64,000 nucleotides of DNA from Domibacillus tundrae (GCF_000970675.1 NZ_LAJA01000003.1:43836-107835); one strand, 5' to 3'. Positions 16,757-25,400 are shown, counted from the stretch's first letter. Program-made: numbers and translations. The notes: a model not told the origin generated them from the letters alone.

Positions 16757-17270
16757 GTTCTTTTGCTTTTGGCAGTTCGTCGTAGTAGCCGAATTGCAGC
16801 ATCGCTAAAATGCGCTCCCCTGGCTTCACATCGAGCGCCTGTCGGAATTTTGGCGCATCGATCCAGACGGGTGTTTTCCAGCATGTGCCGATTCCCTTTT
16901 CCCAGGCGAGCAGCTGCGCATTTTGAATTAAGGCACACGCAGCAGAAAAGTCTTCAAACCGTTCTTTTTGGCGTGAGTCTTCCGGAATGATGACAAAAAC
17001 AAAGGCGCCCGGCAGCTTAAAGCCAGCGGTTTTTTGTTCTAGTTCTTCCTCAGTCATCATGTTCCATTTCGGAATCGTGCATTCTTTCATCGTATTTCGG
17101 ATCGCGTCAAGGCCTTTATCAGCTGCGACCACAAAACGCCACGGCTCGCGGTTTCCATGATTTGGCGCCCAGGCCGCATCTTTTAAAACAGCGGTTACGT
17201 CTGACAGGGCTACGGCCTTCCCGTTAAATTTTTTAATGGATCGTCGTTCTCGAATAATCGTTTTCAGCAC
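16719..17270 (-). CDS. Nitroreductase family protein
   Basis: A 183-aa flavin-dependent NAD(P)H oxidoreductase-like protein (YdjA/minimal nitroreductase type). It opens with the FMN-binding RERRSIKKF, has APNHGNREPWRF, the GIGTCWKTP loop and the C-terminal RTPIEKK. Substrate unknown. Start GTG 17270 behind GAGGTG. Convergent with pdxK; the shared gap holds the GTGTCC repeat, two units of which would fall in the coding end. Confidence 0.87.
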   Translation of the reverse strand: MLKTIIRERRSIKKFNGKAVALSDVTAVLKDAAWAPNHGNREPWRFVVAADKGLDAIRNTMKECTIPKWNMMTEEELEQKTAGFKLPGAFVFVIIPEDSRQKERFEDFSAACALIQNAQLLAWEKGIGTCWKTPVWIDAPKFRQALDVKPGERILAMLQFGYYDELPKAKERTPIEKKITYFG

Positions 17271-17393
17271 ATTAACACCTCTATCTCAAAATTATTTCTC
17301 CATTCATCATACTGAAAAAGCAGGATTTTCGCTATCCGAATCATTTTTTAGTACAATAAAACCAGAACTTATTTTGACGGGAGGGCAACGGGC

Positions 17394-17741
17394 ATGGAAC
17401 CGATTTTACCTGAAAAGGTGCAGGAACTCATTAACAAGTTTGCCGGTGATGAAGTATACCTTCACATGGAAACGACAAACGGCGCGTATGCATCGCACTT
17501 TAATGAAAAGTTTTTCTCAGCGGGGGCGTATATCCGCAATGCGAAACTTACATATGAACATGGCAAAATTGTCGGCGACGGACCGTTTCGTGTCGGGCTG
17601 AAGCTTACTATCGGCTGGGTGTATGCAGAAGGACTGACACATTACGGATTTGATGAAGACGGGCATCTGCTGATGGCGGGGCACGATTTTGACGGAAAAC
17701 TGGCGGTCGCACTGCAAATGGGCACAACACCATTTAAGTAA
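17394..17741 (+). CDS. yojF: YojF family protein (DUF1806)
   Basis: A 115-aa cytoplasmic protein of the YojF/DUF1806 family, recognised by its beta-rich sequence (GAYIRNAKLTYEHGKIVG ... GWVYAEGLTHY) and by its linkage to bshB2, as in B. subtilis yojF-yojG. Function unknown; a role alongside bacillithiol synthesis is suggested only by context. GGGAGG precedes ATG 17394. It ends 18 bp before bshB2. Confidence 0.88.
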   Translation: MEPILPEKVQELINKFAGDEVYLHMETTNGAYASHFNEKFFSAGAYIRNAKLTYEHGKIVGDGPFRVGLKLTIGWVYAEGLTHYGFDEDGHLLMAGHDFDGKLAVALQMGTTPFK

Positions 17742-17759
17742 ACGAAAGGAATGAAGACG

Positions 17760-18476
17760 ATGACAGAAACAATGGAAATTGAACAGGAGCGCCACGTACT
17801 CGTCATTTTCCCGCATCCCGATGATGAAGCGTTTGGTGTCTCTGGCACGATTGCCATTCATACAGAGCGTAAAACGCCGGTCACATATGCGTGTTTAACA
17901 CTTGGCGAAATGGGACGGAACCTTGGCAATCCCCCGTTTGCGACGCGTGAGTCGCTGCCGGATATCCGGAAAGCGGAGCTGCAAAAAGCAGCGGACGCAA
18001 TTGGCATTCAAGATTTGCGCATGATGGGGCTTCGTGATAAAACGCTTGAGTTTGAAGATGATCAAAAAATGATGGACCTCGTAACGAATTTAATTAACGA
18101 GCTTGATCCTTCACTTGTAATTTCCTTTTATCCGGAATACTCCGTCCACCCAGACCATGAAGCGACAGCACGCGCGGTTGTCCGGGCGGTACGCGCGATG
18201 GATGCAGAAAAACGGCCGAAGCTGCACTGCGTCGCGTTTGCGAACAATACGCTTGAAGAAATTGGTGCGGCGGATATTCGCTACGACATCCGGCACGTGT
18301 ATGATAAAAAAATGGAAGCGATGAAAGCACATATCTCCCAGACAATCTGGATGCTGAAAGAACTTGAAACAAGCGTGGCTGCTGAAGGAAGCGAGCTGCA
18401 CGATCGCTTCAACTACGAACATTTTTGGACGTATACATTTGATGAAAAAGATAAAGTAACAGATATAAAAAGCTGA
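17760..18476 (+). CDS. bshB2: Bacillithiol deacetylase BshB2
   Basis: A LmbE/PIG-L zinc deacetylase (238 aa from ATG 17760, which has AAAGGA 9 nt upstream; ATG 17751 abuts the ribosome site). It removes acetyl from GlcNAc-malate in bacillithiol synthesis. The zinc/catalytic motif is PHPDDEAFG; the second His group is in YSVHPDHEATARAV. The paralogue BshB1 and the ligase BshC are not in the window. The stop codon is inside the terminator hairpin. Confidence 0.92.
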   Translation: MTETMEIEQERHVLVIFPHPDDEAFGVSGTIAIHTERKTPVTYACLTLGEMGRNLGNPPFATRESLPDIRKAELQKAADAIGIQDLRMMGLRDKTLEFEDDQKMMDLVTNLINELDPSLVISFYPEYSVHPDHEATARAVVRAVRAMDAEKRPKLHCVAFANNTLEEIGAADIRYDIRHVYDKKMEAMKAHISQTIWMLKELETSVAAEGSELHDRFNYEHFWTYTFDEKDKVTDIKS

Positions 18477-18501
18477 TCTGCGGCCGCAGATCAGCTTTTT
18501 T
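18467..18501 (+). terminator. Terminator of yojF-bshB2
   Basis: Perfect stem AAAAGCTGATCTGC/GCAGATCAGCTTTTTT around a GGCC centre, overlapping the stop codon. Confidence 0.95.
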
Positions 18502-18594
18502 AGGCCCGCAGGATGCGGGTCACAAAGGCGTTGCGACGATCCGGATGATCTGTCGGGCGAACGCCACAGGACGCTGCGCTCTTAGCCTTTTATT
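18502..18594. repeat. Folded repeat, family 2, copy B
   Basis: AGGCCCGCAGGATGCGGG, then ACAAAGGCGTTGCGACGAT, CCGGAT and CACAGGACGCTGCGCTCTT. Stems CCCGCA/TGCGGG, GGCGTT/AACGCC, GATC-CGGAT-GATC and outer AGGC/GCCT. It lies 9 bp from the family 1 copy that follows. Confidence 0.82.
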
Positions 18595-18602
18595 CTAAGG
18601 TG

Positions 18603-18722
18603 ATGTCTAGCTCCAGACGGCCAGGCCCTCGGTCATAAGCCGTCACAGCCGTGTGGCAAAGAGCGCCACTCTGCTGGTCCGTCTTACGCCTGCCGGGCCT
18701 GAACGGCCGTCTTGCGCTTTTC
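18603..18722. repeat. Folded repeat, family 1, single inverted copy
   Basis: Reverse complement of the 5028-5525 unit at about 90% identity by eye. Outer stem is AGACGGCC/GGCCGTCT here against AGGCGGCC/GGCCGCCT in the tandem array, a compensatory change. Inner hairpin AGTGGC-GCTCTTT-GCCAC is kept. Confidence 0.9.
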
Positions 18723-18724
18723 TT

Positions 18725-19972
18725 TTAGATTAACAAGTTAAATAACAACGGATCATTATTAATTTCCATATATGGGAATCCATTTTCTTTCATGCGCTTC
18801 ACGAGCGGTTCGTAGTCTTCTTTATACTTCAGCTCAATGCCAACAAGCACCGGGCCTTCATCACGATTCGTCCGTTTCGTGTATTCAAAACGGGTAATGT
18901 CATCCTGCTCGCCCAGCACCTGATCCATAAATTTGCGCAGTGCACCAGCGCGCTGAGGGAATGTGACAATAAAGTAATGCTTCAGTCCTTCATAAATAAG
19001 CGAACGCTCTTTAATTTCCTGCATGCGTTCAATATCATTGTTGCCGCCGCTTACAATGCAGACAACATTTTTCCCTTTAATTTCTTCCTTATAAAAATCA
19101 AGCGCCGCCACAGATAATGCGCCTGCCGGCTCTGCGACAATCGCATTTTCGTTATACAGCTGCAGGATCGTTGTACAAACTTTGCCTTCCGGAATGACTG
19201 AAATGCCATCCAGCACGTCCATGCAAATGTCCATCGTGACATCACCGACTTGTTTCACTGCTGCACCGTCTACAAATGGATCGATCGTATCGAGGCGGGT
19301 TACTTGTCCATTATTCAGTGACGCTTTCATGCCGGCTGCTCCTTCTGGCTCCACGCCGATCAGCTTTGTTGCCGGGCTGATGCCTTTTAAATAGGAACCA
19401 ACGCCTGCAGCCAGACCCCCGCCGCCGATCGAACAGAACATGTAGTCAATCGGTGCCTGCATGTCGTTTAAAATTTCCACAGCCACAGTCCCCTGTCCAG
19501 CAATCGTCCGGTAGTCATCAAATGGATGGACAAACATTTTTTCTTCAGCCGTGCAGTATTCCATTGCCGCTATGTAAGAATCATCAAACGTGTCGCCTGT
19601 TAACACAACCGACACTTTATCGCCGCCAAACCGCTTCACCTGTGATACTTTTTGGCGCGGTGTTGTTGACGGCATAAAAATTTTCCCTTCAATGCCCATC
19701 GCAAAGCACGAATAAGCGACGCCCTGGGCATGATTGCCGGCGCTCGCGCAAACCACTCCTTTTGCACGTTCTTCCGCCGTAAGGCTGCGGATAAAGTTGT
19801 ACGCCCCGCGCAGCTTAAATGAGCGGACGATTTGTAAATCTTCGCGTTTTAAATACACGTTACAGCCGTAACGCGCGGATAAAATATCATTTTTTTGAAG
19901 CGGTGTCTTGATAACCACGTCTTTGAGCACCTGGTTCGCCACGACGATTTCTTCTACCGATACTTTTGACAA
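18725..19972 (-). CDS. ilvA: Threonine ammonia-lyase (threonine dehydratase)
   Basis: Fold type II PLP enzyme (415 aa) that deaminates threonine to 2-oxobutanoate, the first step to isoleucine. The PLP lysine is Lys53 in RSFKLRGAYN; GGGGLAAG binds the cofactor phosphate; SGGNND is present. One ACT-like regulatory domain follows (from about residue 330, HYFIVTFPQRAGALRKF), as in the B. subtilis enzyme. TTG start with AAGGAG 8 nt upstream. No T-box or attenuator is seen in the 42-bp gap to the HAD gene. Confidence 0.95.
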   Translation of the reverse strand: MSKVSVEEIVVANQVLKDVVIKTPLQKNDILSARYGCNVYLKREDLQIVRSFKLRGAYNFIRSLTAEERAKGVVCASAGNHAQGVAYSCFAMGIEGKIFMPSTTPRQKVSQVKRFGGDKVSVVLTGDTFDDSYIAAMEYCTAEEKMFVHPFDDYRTIAGQGTVAVEILNDMQAPIDYMFCSIGGGGLAAGVGSYLKGISPATKLIGVEPEGAAGMKASLNNGQVTRLDTIDPFVDGAAVKQVGDVTMDICMDVLDGISVIPEGKVCTTILQLYNENAIVAEPAGALSVAALDFYKEEIKGKNVVCIVSGGNNDIERMQEIKERSLIYEGLKHYFIVTFPQRAGALRKFMDQVLGEQDDITRFEYTKRTNRDEGPVLVGIELKYKEDYEPLVKRMKENGFPYMEINNDPLLFNLLI

Positions 19973-20014
19973 AGCGAATTCTCCTTCTAATTACGAATTT
20001 TAAGAATTATTGTA

Positions 20015-20887
20015 TCATTTGACCATGCTTCGTTCCAGTGCATCTTCAATCGCCTTGGCCACGCCGCTGTCTTCATTTTTCGCCGTTTCAAATCGGGCGG
20101 CTTTTTTTATGTTCGCATCCGCATTGCCCATCGCATACGAATAGCCCACACGCTCGAGCATCGACAAATCATTGTAATTGTCGCCGACTGCAAGCGCATC
20201 TTTCATGGACAGCCCTTTTGATGCCAAATAATTCTCCAAAGTAATTCCTTTTTGCGCTTGGTCGTTCGTCACTTCCAAGTTTTCATTTCCTGAAGAACTG
20301 ACCGCTACACCGTCTATATTTTCAAGCCGGTCGGCCGCTTTTTGCAATAGATCATAATCTGTTGAAAAAACGAAAAATTTGTAAATGTGCTGACTCGTGT
20401 CACGAATGATTTCTTCATAATCGTTCACTTGCTTTACGAGACCGCGTTCAATGCGGAGTTTCGCCCGCTCACGAATGTCTTCCTCTTTTGTTTCAGGATG
20501 CGCAGACAGCACGATATCAATCAAAAGCTCAACTGCTTTTTCCGCGTTGTCTGTATAAGTCGCTTGATTGGTATATACTTCAAAGTAAACACCGACATCT
20601 TTCAAACGGTGATACAAATCGTATGCCAAATCATCTTCAAGCGCCGTAAATTGAATGATTTCACCTTTCGCATTGCGCACTTCCGCCCCGTTTGCGGCAA
20701 TAATCGGGCACTCAATGCCGGTTCCGTCGAGCGCAAAACGAGCTTCCATATAAGATCGGCCTGTTGCGACAACGACTTCGATGCCAAGCTCCTGCGCTTT
20801 TTTAATGGCGGCGCGGTTCGCTTCGCTTACTTCCATTTTTCCGTTCAGTAACGTTCCGTCCATATCCGTTGCGATGCTTGTAATCAT
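20015..20887 (-). CDS. Cof-type HAD hydrolase
   Basis: A 290-aa HAD phosphatase of the Cof/YbiV class (C2B cap). Motif I DMDGTLLNG with the nucleophile Asp, motif II ATGRSY, motif III Lys in AQKGITLENY, motif IV GDNYNDLSML. Probable sugar-phosphate or flavin-nucleotide phosphatase; the substrate cannot be read from sequence. ATG 20887 has AAGG 8 nt upstream (GTG 20896 possible). It lies 42 bp upstream of ilvA on the same strand and may be co-transcribed with it. Confidence 0.87.
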   Translation of the reverse strand: MITSIATDMDGTLLNGKMEVSEANRAAIKKAQELGIEVVVATGRSYMEARFALDGTGIECPIIAANGAEVRNAKGEIIQFTALEDDLAYDLYHRLKDVGVYFEVYTNQATYTDNAEKAVELLIDIVLSAHPETKEEDIRERAKLRIERGLVKQVNDYEEIIRDTSQHIYKFFVFSTDYDLLQKAADRLENIDGVAVSSSGNENLEVTNDQAQKGITLENYLASKGLSMKDALAVGDNYNDLSMLERVGYSYAMGNADANIKKAARFETAKNEDSGVAKAIEDALERSMVK

Positions 20888-21068
20888 TCGTGTCACCTTC
20901 TCATTTATATTTAATCCCTTCCCATTTTAACATGAAAATAGTTCGGAAGCCGGAAAAATGCTGGAATACTGCGGCTTAAGGATTGTAAGCGCCATCAAAA
21001 TTCTGTTTTTTATGAACATATACTGAAGCATATAGTTTCGGGGAACAATGAATTAAATTGTGCAAGTG

Positions 21069-21170
21069 ATGAATATTTACACAAAGGAAGAATTTCTATT
21101 TGTTATCTTAATCATCCGTACACTTATCTCACTGCCTATTATTGCGGGCATTGCGCATCTTTATTTTTAA
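21069..21170 (+). CDS. Possible 33-aa membrane peptide
   Basis: ATG 21069 opens MNIYTKEEFLFVILIIRTLI, then a hydrophobic SLPIIAGIAHLYF and TAA at 21170. One clear membrane helix, but only a weak ribosome site (CAAGTG). It sits in the 360-bp HAD/AI-2E gap with nothing else evident except a TATAAT at 21200-21205. Confidence 0.35.
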   Translation: MNIYTKEEFLFVILIIRTLISLPIIAGIAHLYF

Positions 21171-21199
21171 AAAGCCGCAACTTCCCGACTTTTTTTTCG

Positions 21200-21205
21200 T
21201 ATAAT
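21200..21205 (+). promoter_or_regulatory. Possible -10 box of the AI-2E transporter gene
   Basis: TATAAT 43 bp before the start codon; no good -35 is visible 17 bp upstream. Confidence 0.4.
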
Positions 21206-21247
21206 CGGGTAAAGATAAGATGTTACATAGAAAGGAAGTAGTTTATT

Positions 21248-22342
21248 TTGACACATAAACTTTGGTTTCAAACAGGGATCGGTATCTTACTGGCAATGCT
21301 GATTATCTTTATGTTTCAGCAAATTCAAGAAGTATTTAATCCATTCGTTATTATTGCCAGAACGATTTTCCTGCCGCTTTTAATTGGTGGTGTACTTTTT
21401 TACTTAACACGGCCGCTGCTCCACTTTCTTGAGTCGAAAAAACTCCCGCGCTGGGCATCGATTACATTCGTGCTTACCGTTGTCATTTTTACTTTTTGGC
21501 TTATTTATGCGATGATCGCCCCGGTAATTGGGGAACAATCAGCATCTCTCGCCAAAAGTACACCTGAAATGATTAACGAAGGCGAGAAATGGGTTGATTA
21601 CTTGCTGAGCCAGCGCGATGATCTTCCGCCGCAGGCACAGGATTCGGTTGAAAAAGCGATCAGCAATGTGACAAACAATGTAAATGATTGGGCTGCCGGC
21701 TTTGGCTCATGGCTGCTGACATTCCTGCAAAACTTTATTCAAGGACTATTTTTACTTGTATTAGCGCCATTTTTCCTCATCTACATGCTGAAGGATCATG
21801 AAAAATTCGCCCCGTTTTTGGCTGGCTTTTTCCATGGTGAACGAAGAACATGGGTTCGTAAGACGCTGCACGATTTGGACGTAACCCTCCGTTCTTATAT
21901 TCAAGGCCAGCTGTTGGTCAGCTTTCTTGTCGGCGTTATGTTATTAATTGGTTACCTAATTATCGGTCTTGATTATGCACTATTGTTGGCACTGTTCGGC
22001 ATGTTCACTAACGTGATTCCATTTCTCGGCCCGTATTTGGCCGTTGTGCCGGCTTTGATTATCGCGTTGATGCAAGAGCCGCAAATGGCGCTTTACGTCG
22101 CGATCATTATGCTCGTAGCCCAGCAGATTGAAAGTAACTTTATCTCACCGAACGTTATGGGCAAAGCGCTCGATATTCACCCGCTCACGGTCATTACCGT
22201 TATTTTAGCAGCTGGAAATATCGCTGGTATTTGGGGTATTATTCTTGCGATTCCGTTTTACGGTGTCGTCAAAACAATTTTATCGAACTTGTACCAGAAG
22301 CGGACCGAAATTCGTGAAGCAGCTGGGAAAGAAATTGATTAA
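21248..22342 (+). CDS. AI-2E family transporter
   Basis: A 364-aa polytopic membrane protein of the AI-2E/PerM exporter superfamily (B. subtilis YueF-like). It has two N-terminal helices, a soluble helical insertion (about residues 95-150), then helices with the family signature GVVKTILSNLY near the C-terminus and ESNFISPNVMGKALDIHPL. Members export autoinducer-2 or act as Na+/H+ antiporters; which applies here is not known. TTG start, AAAGGA 11 nt upstream. Ends in a clear terminator. Confidence 0.88.
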   Translation: MTHKLWFQTGIGILLAMLIIFMFQQIQEVFNPFVIIARTIFLPLLIGGVLFYLTRPLLHFLESKKLPRWASITFVLTVVIFTFWLIYAMIAPVIGEQSASLAKSTPEMINEGEKWVDYLLSQRDDLPPQAQDSVEKAISNVTNNVNDWAAGFGSWLLTFLQNFIQGLFLLVLAPFFLIYMLKDHEKFAPFLAGFFHGERRTWVRKTLHDLDVTLRSYIQGQLLVSFLVGVMLLIGYLIIGLDYALLLALFGMFTNVIPFLGPYLAVVPALIIALMQEPQMALYVAIIMLVAQQIESNFISPNVMGKALDIHPLTVITVILAAGNIAGIWGIILAIPFYGVVKTILSNLYQKRTEIREAAGKEID

Positions 22343-22347
22343 AAAGG

Positions 22348-22376
22348 AAAGCTGTCTCAAATGGGACAGCTTTTTT
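22348..22376 (+). terminator. Terminator of the AI-2E transporter gene
   Basis: Stem AAGCTGTC/GGGACAGCTT followed by a T run. Confidence 0.9.
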
Positions 22377-22447
22377 ATTTCCATTTTTTTCGACATGATA
22401 CGTATGAATTCCCGTACCTATTTTATCAAAAAAAGGAGTATGAGAAC

Positions 22448-23094
22448 ATGATTGAAGAAACAAGCAAGACCACGCATCCGAAACCTTCCCTTTTTGGCTT
22501 GATCACAAGCCCTGTTGAGCAATTCAAACGGATGAAACAAAGACCGGTAATTTGGGGACCCAGTGTCATCGTCCTCATTCTTTTCACCTGATCCCTTTTG
22601 TTGGCTATGCTGCTTCCTGAATCACTTCAACTCATGTCAGAAAGTGGCTTGTCTATAGACCAAGCCCGAAACATCTCACTGATTACCGGCTTGATCACGG
22701 GTGTAATTATGTTTCCACTTACTATTTCAATCAGTGCCGGCATTATGTATTTAATTGTGAAAATAGCTGGTGGTGACACAACGTTTAAGCATTTAGTCAG
22801 CTTTACCATCTTTCTTGTCTTCATTATTACGATCGGGCAAATTATCAACTACGGTGTTGCTCTAGCAGCAGGTACAGATCCAAATGTGACGAGTATAAAC
22901 GGCCTGCTGGGATTGGATGGGAAAATGGGCGGCGCTCTCAATATGGTAGAAATCTTCACAATTTGGTCAGTCATTCTTACCGGAACCGGCCTCCCAGTTG
23001 TAGCATCGATTTCAAAACGGGCCGCATGGATTATTGTAGCTGTTCTTTCCATCGTCACCATTGTAATCGGATTCTTAATGGGGACAGGTTATTA
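22448..23094 (+). pseudogene. Yip1-domain protein, yknW-like, interrupted by a stop
   Basis: ATG 22448 (AAGGAG upstream) begins MIEETSKTTHPKPSLFGLI and the frame carries a Yip1-type membrane domain to TAA 23094 (about 215 codons). A TGA at 22589-22591 interrupts it after 47 residues, inside the first membrane segment, where Trp is likely. The rest (LLLAMLLPESLQLM ... GFLMGTGY) stays open in the same frame with five or so helices. The next frame resembles YknX, so this is the start of a yknWXYZ-type operon (export of and protection from the SdpC toxin in B. subtilis). Confidence 0.8.
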
Positions 23095-23096
23095 AG

Positions 23097-23338
23097 ATGC
23101 TCAAAAAAAGAAAGTGCTTGTTCCACTTGTTGCTGTTATTATTGTTGCTTTTATCGGAGCAAGTGTATACCAGTCCCAGGCAAAAAATGAAGTTATCGTG
23201 AAAACCGGAATTATTCAAGAAGAAGAGCTTACAACAACTGTCATGATTCCTGGTACCCTTTCACTGGCGGATGAGCAAAAAGTATATAGTGATTTGGAAA
23301 AAGGCGATGTAGAAACGATTCACGTTAAAAAAGGTTGA
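23097..23338 (+). pseudogene. Truncated YknX-like membrane-fusion protein
   Basis: From GTG 23114 the frame reads VLVPLVAVIIVAFIGASVY, then EEELTTTVMIPGTLSLADEQ and ETIHVKKG, matching the N-terminus of YknX (about 380 aa). The natural ATG at 23097 is out of frame by one base in an A7 run. After KKG an extra T makes TGA where the family reads GD. The rest of yknX and all of yknYZ are absent; the next gene starts 46 bp on. It is a decayed remnant. Confidence 0.75.
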
Positions 23339-23383
23339 CGGATTTTATTCATGGTGTAAAACTACACGAAAGAGGTGATGTTC

Positions 23384-23848
23384 ATGAAGAAAGATAACGT
23401 AATCGACGTTGTTTCGTCTAAATTTAAATTAATCCGCACAGAACGTGGCTATACACAGGATAAAATGGCAGAAGTAATCGGCTTATCGAAAAAAACACTT
23501 GTTCAAATTGAAAAAGAACGCATATTAGCAGGCTGGACGACGACCGCAGCTGTCTGCGCTTTGTTCCGTGACAGTGACATTCTCCAATCCGCGCTCGGCG
23601 GTGATCCCGTTGAAATCGCCGAGCTCGCTGCGCACGATACTATTACACGTCCTCAAAGAGATAAAACGATGGGCGGGCGTGTCTGGTGGCGGGAGCTTGA
23701 TCACCAAAACGGCTTCCGTCTTCAGCAAAACATGATCAGCGGCCACTACCGTGTGCTTGACGCGGACGCTTACCGGCTCTTCAGTACGTACGATGTGGCG
23801 GAGGCCGAAGAACATTTTCAAGAGTACATCAGGCGTGTTCAATTTTAA
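23384..23848 (+). CDS. XRE-family transcriptional regulator
   Basis: A 154-aa protein with an N-terminal helix-turn-helix of the Cro/C1 type (residues 13-65: KFKLIRTERGYTQDKMAEVIGLS, then KKTLVQIEK) and a C-terminal domain of unknown type (WWRELDHQNGFRLQQN). The target is unknown. AGAGGTG lies 6 nt before ATG 23384. It lies after the yknWX remnant and may mark the right edge of the deletion that removed yknYZ. Confidence 0.78.
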   Translation: MKKDNVIDVVSSKFKLIRTERGYTQDKMAEVIGLSKKTLVQIEKERILAGWTTTAAVCALFRDSDILQSALGGDPVEIAELAAHDTITRPQRDKTMGGRVWWRELDHQNGFRLQQNMISGHYRVLDADAYRLFSTYDVAEAEEHFQEYIRRVQF

Positions 23849-23883
23849 GAAAAGAATTTCTGGAGACCAGCAAGAGATTGTTC

Positions 23884-24009
23884 TTATTGGTCTCCATCCG
23901 CACAATCAAAACAAAGTAACTCCTCTTCTTCTTTCACGCCGTTTAAAAATCCGTCCAGGCAATACACATCTTTCCCGCATGCAGCACATTGACCAATCAA
24001 TTCCTTCAC
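23884..24009 (-). CDS. Small zinc-ribbon-like protein
   Basis: GTG 24009, behind GGGAGGTGG, opens a 41-aa frame: MKELIGQCAACGKDVYCLDG ... ELLCFDCADGDQ. Two CxxC knuckles 23 residues apart suggest a zinc ribbon. No family recognised. A longer frame to 24114 lacks a ribosome site. Confidence 0.55.
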   Translation of the reverse strand: MKELIGQCAACGKDVYCLDGFLNGVKEEEELLCFDCADGDQ

Positions 24010-24112
24010 TGAAACCACCTCCCTTTTATTCGATAATATTCCGGTCTGTATCTTTTTGTCGAAGTTTCGTATAATAAAAAGCACTACTTTTAACGGAGAG
24101 GAACGACCGGCC

Positions 24113-24916
24113 ATGCGGAAATACGGCTTATTTTTAGCAGCAGCTTTTTTGATTTATATGAGTTTTTTAACCCTCGAAAAAAGTGATTATGCCGTATCTG
24201 GCAACCAATATAAAGATCCGGTTTTGTTCGTTCACGGCTTTAAAGGCACAGCGCGGTCGTTTAATATGATGATTGGCCGATTTGAGAAGCGGGGCTGGGG
24301 AGAACGAGCACTGACGATGAATGTTACCCGGACCGGCCGGCTGCTTGTTCGCGAAGAGCCTTTTTCCGCGGATCGCCCCGCCTTTATTCATTTGATTTTT
24401 GAAAATAACCGGGCTTCTTTTGATGATACATCACGTGCACTTGCTGCTGTCATGCAAGTGCTGAAAAAAGAATATGGCGTGGAGCGTGTAAAAATCGTCA
24501 GCCATTCGATGGGTGGAATTGTTTCAGTGAAATTTTTACAGGAGCTGTATAACCCTGATCTCCACCCGATGACAGATCAGCTTGTCACGATCGGCAGTCC
24601 ATTTGATGGCGTTTCCGGAAGCCGCTGGTTCATACAAAATCAAGGTCCTGCCGTATATGATTTAATGCCCGGGTCCCCGGCACTTGCAAAAATCGCCGCC
24701 AATCATAACCGGTTTCCGTCAGGGACGAACGTATTAAATATTGCAGGCACTGGTGATCAGGTAACCCGGCTTCAAAGCGCGCTCAGCTTCAAAGCGCTTG
24801 TGCCGGAAGACCAATACCGCGTTGAGGTACTGTATGATAAAAACATTACTCATAGCGGCCTTCATGAAACAGCGATTGTTGATGAAAAAATTGGTGCGTT
24901 TTTTGACTATAAATGA
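24113..24916 (+). CDS. Secreted alpha/beta hydrolase (DUF915)
   Basis: A 267-aa protein with an N-terminal signal/anchor helix (residues 5-20, LFLAAAFLIYMSFLTL). The hydrolase part starts at PVLFVHGFKGTARSFNMMI, has the nucleophile elbow SHSMGG, the Asp in GTGDQVT and the catalytic His in THSGLHE. This is the DUF915 cell-surface lipase/esterase-like family; the substrate is unknown. GGAGAGGA precedes ATG 24113. TATAAT at 24070-24075 is a likely -10. Confidence 0.86.
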   Translation: MRKYGLFLAAAFLIYMSFLTLEKSDYAVSGNQYKDPVLFVHGFKGTARSFNMMIGRFEKRGWGERALTMNVTRTGRLLVREEPFSADRPAFIHLIFENNRASFDDTSRALAAVMQVLKKEYGVERVKIVSHSMGGIVSVKFLQELYNPDLHPMTDQLVTIGSPFDGVSGSRWFIQNQGPAVYDLMPGSPALAKIAANHNRFPSGTNVLNIAGTGDQVTRLQSALSFKALVPEDQYRVEVLYDKNITHSGLHETAIVDEKIGAFFDYK

Positions 24917-24944
24917 GGCAGTGTGCGGTGCTGCTTCATTTTTT

Positions 24945-25055
24945 ATGCCCACTTGGCCAGTTTTGTGTCCACCCCCTGCCTTCTTTCTGTCCACTTAATA
25001 AAAATTTACGTCCATTCACACACAGTTATGTCCACTCAGCCGAATTGACGTCCAT
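24945..25055. repeat. 20-bp phased degenerate repeat, NTGTCCA type
   Basis: ATGCCCAC, GTGTCCAC, CTGTCCAC, ACGTCCAT, ATGTCCAC, ACGTCCAT start at 24945, 24965, 24987, 25008, 25028, 25048 (steps 20, 22, 21, 20, 20). Fills the gap between convergent genes. Confidence 0.78.
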
Positions 25056-25062
25056 TTTCAAC

Positions 25063-25100
25063 AAAAAAGCCGGCTCCCCTCACAAAAAGGGAAACCGGCT
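25063..25100 (-). terminator. Terminator of the gene at 25113
   Basis: Stem AGCCGG/CCGGCT extended by CCC/GGG, with T run on the minus strand. Confidence 0.85.
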
Positions 25101-25112
25101 CTTTCATATATA

Positions 25113-25400
25113 TTATCCTTTAAAAATGTCGCTATGTGATTCGCGGATGCGGGCTAAAACGGCATCTACGGTTGATTCAGCGTTTACGGGATACTCTTTT
25201 ACTCGTGTGACGGAGCATGCGTCTCCTGTCTGGCATAACACTTTTACACATTCCGCTGTTTCTTCTTCGAGTTCATGCCATCCGCCTGCTTTAAAAAATG
25301 CGCCTGATGTCGCCATTTTTTCGTACTGCACTACAAAGTTTTCTTTTACTTCACCGGCAAAATAGCTTTTCACGTCAAGAAGATTTTCAACGACCATCAT
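25113..25400 (-). CDS. Hypothetical protein, 95 aa
   Basis: A soluble protein not recognised. It contains GWHELEEETAECVKVLC, another Cys in TGDACSVTRV, and ends RESHSDIFKG. No signal or membrane segment. AGGAG lies upstream of ATG 25400 at long spacing; ATG 25397 is an alternative. It has its own terminator, which supports a real gene. Confidence 0.6.
   Translation of the reverse strand: MMVVENLLDVKSYFAGEVKENFVVQYEKMATSGAFFKAGGWHELEEETAECVKVLCQTGDACSVTRVKEYPVNAESTVDAVLARIRESHSDIFKG

Noticed and set aside
19973..20014. T-box leader of ilvA
   Set aside because: The gap is only 42 bp, too short, with no terminator or specifier loop.
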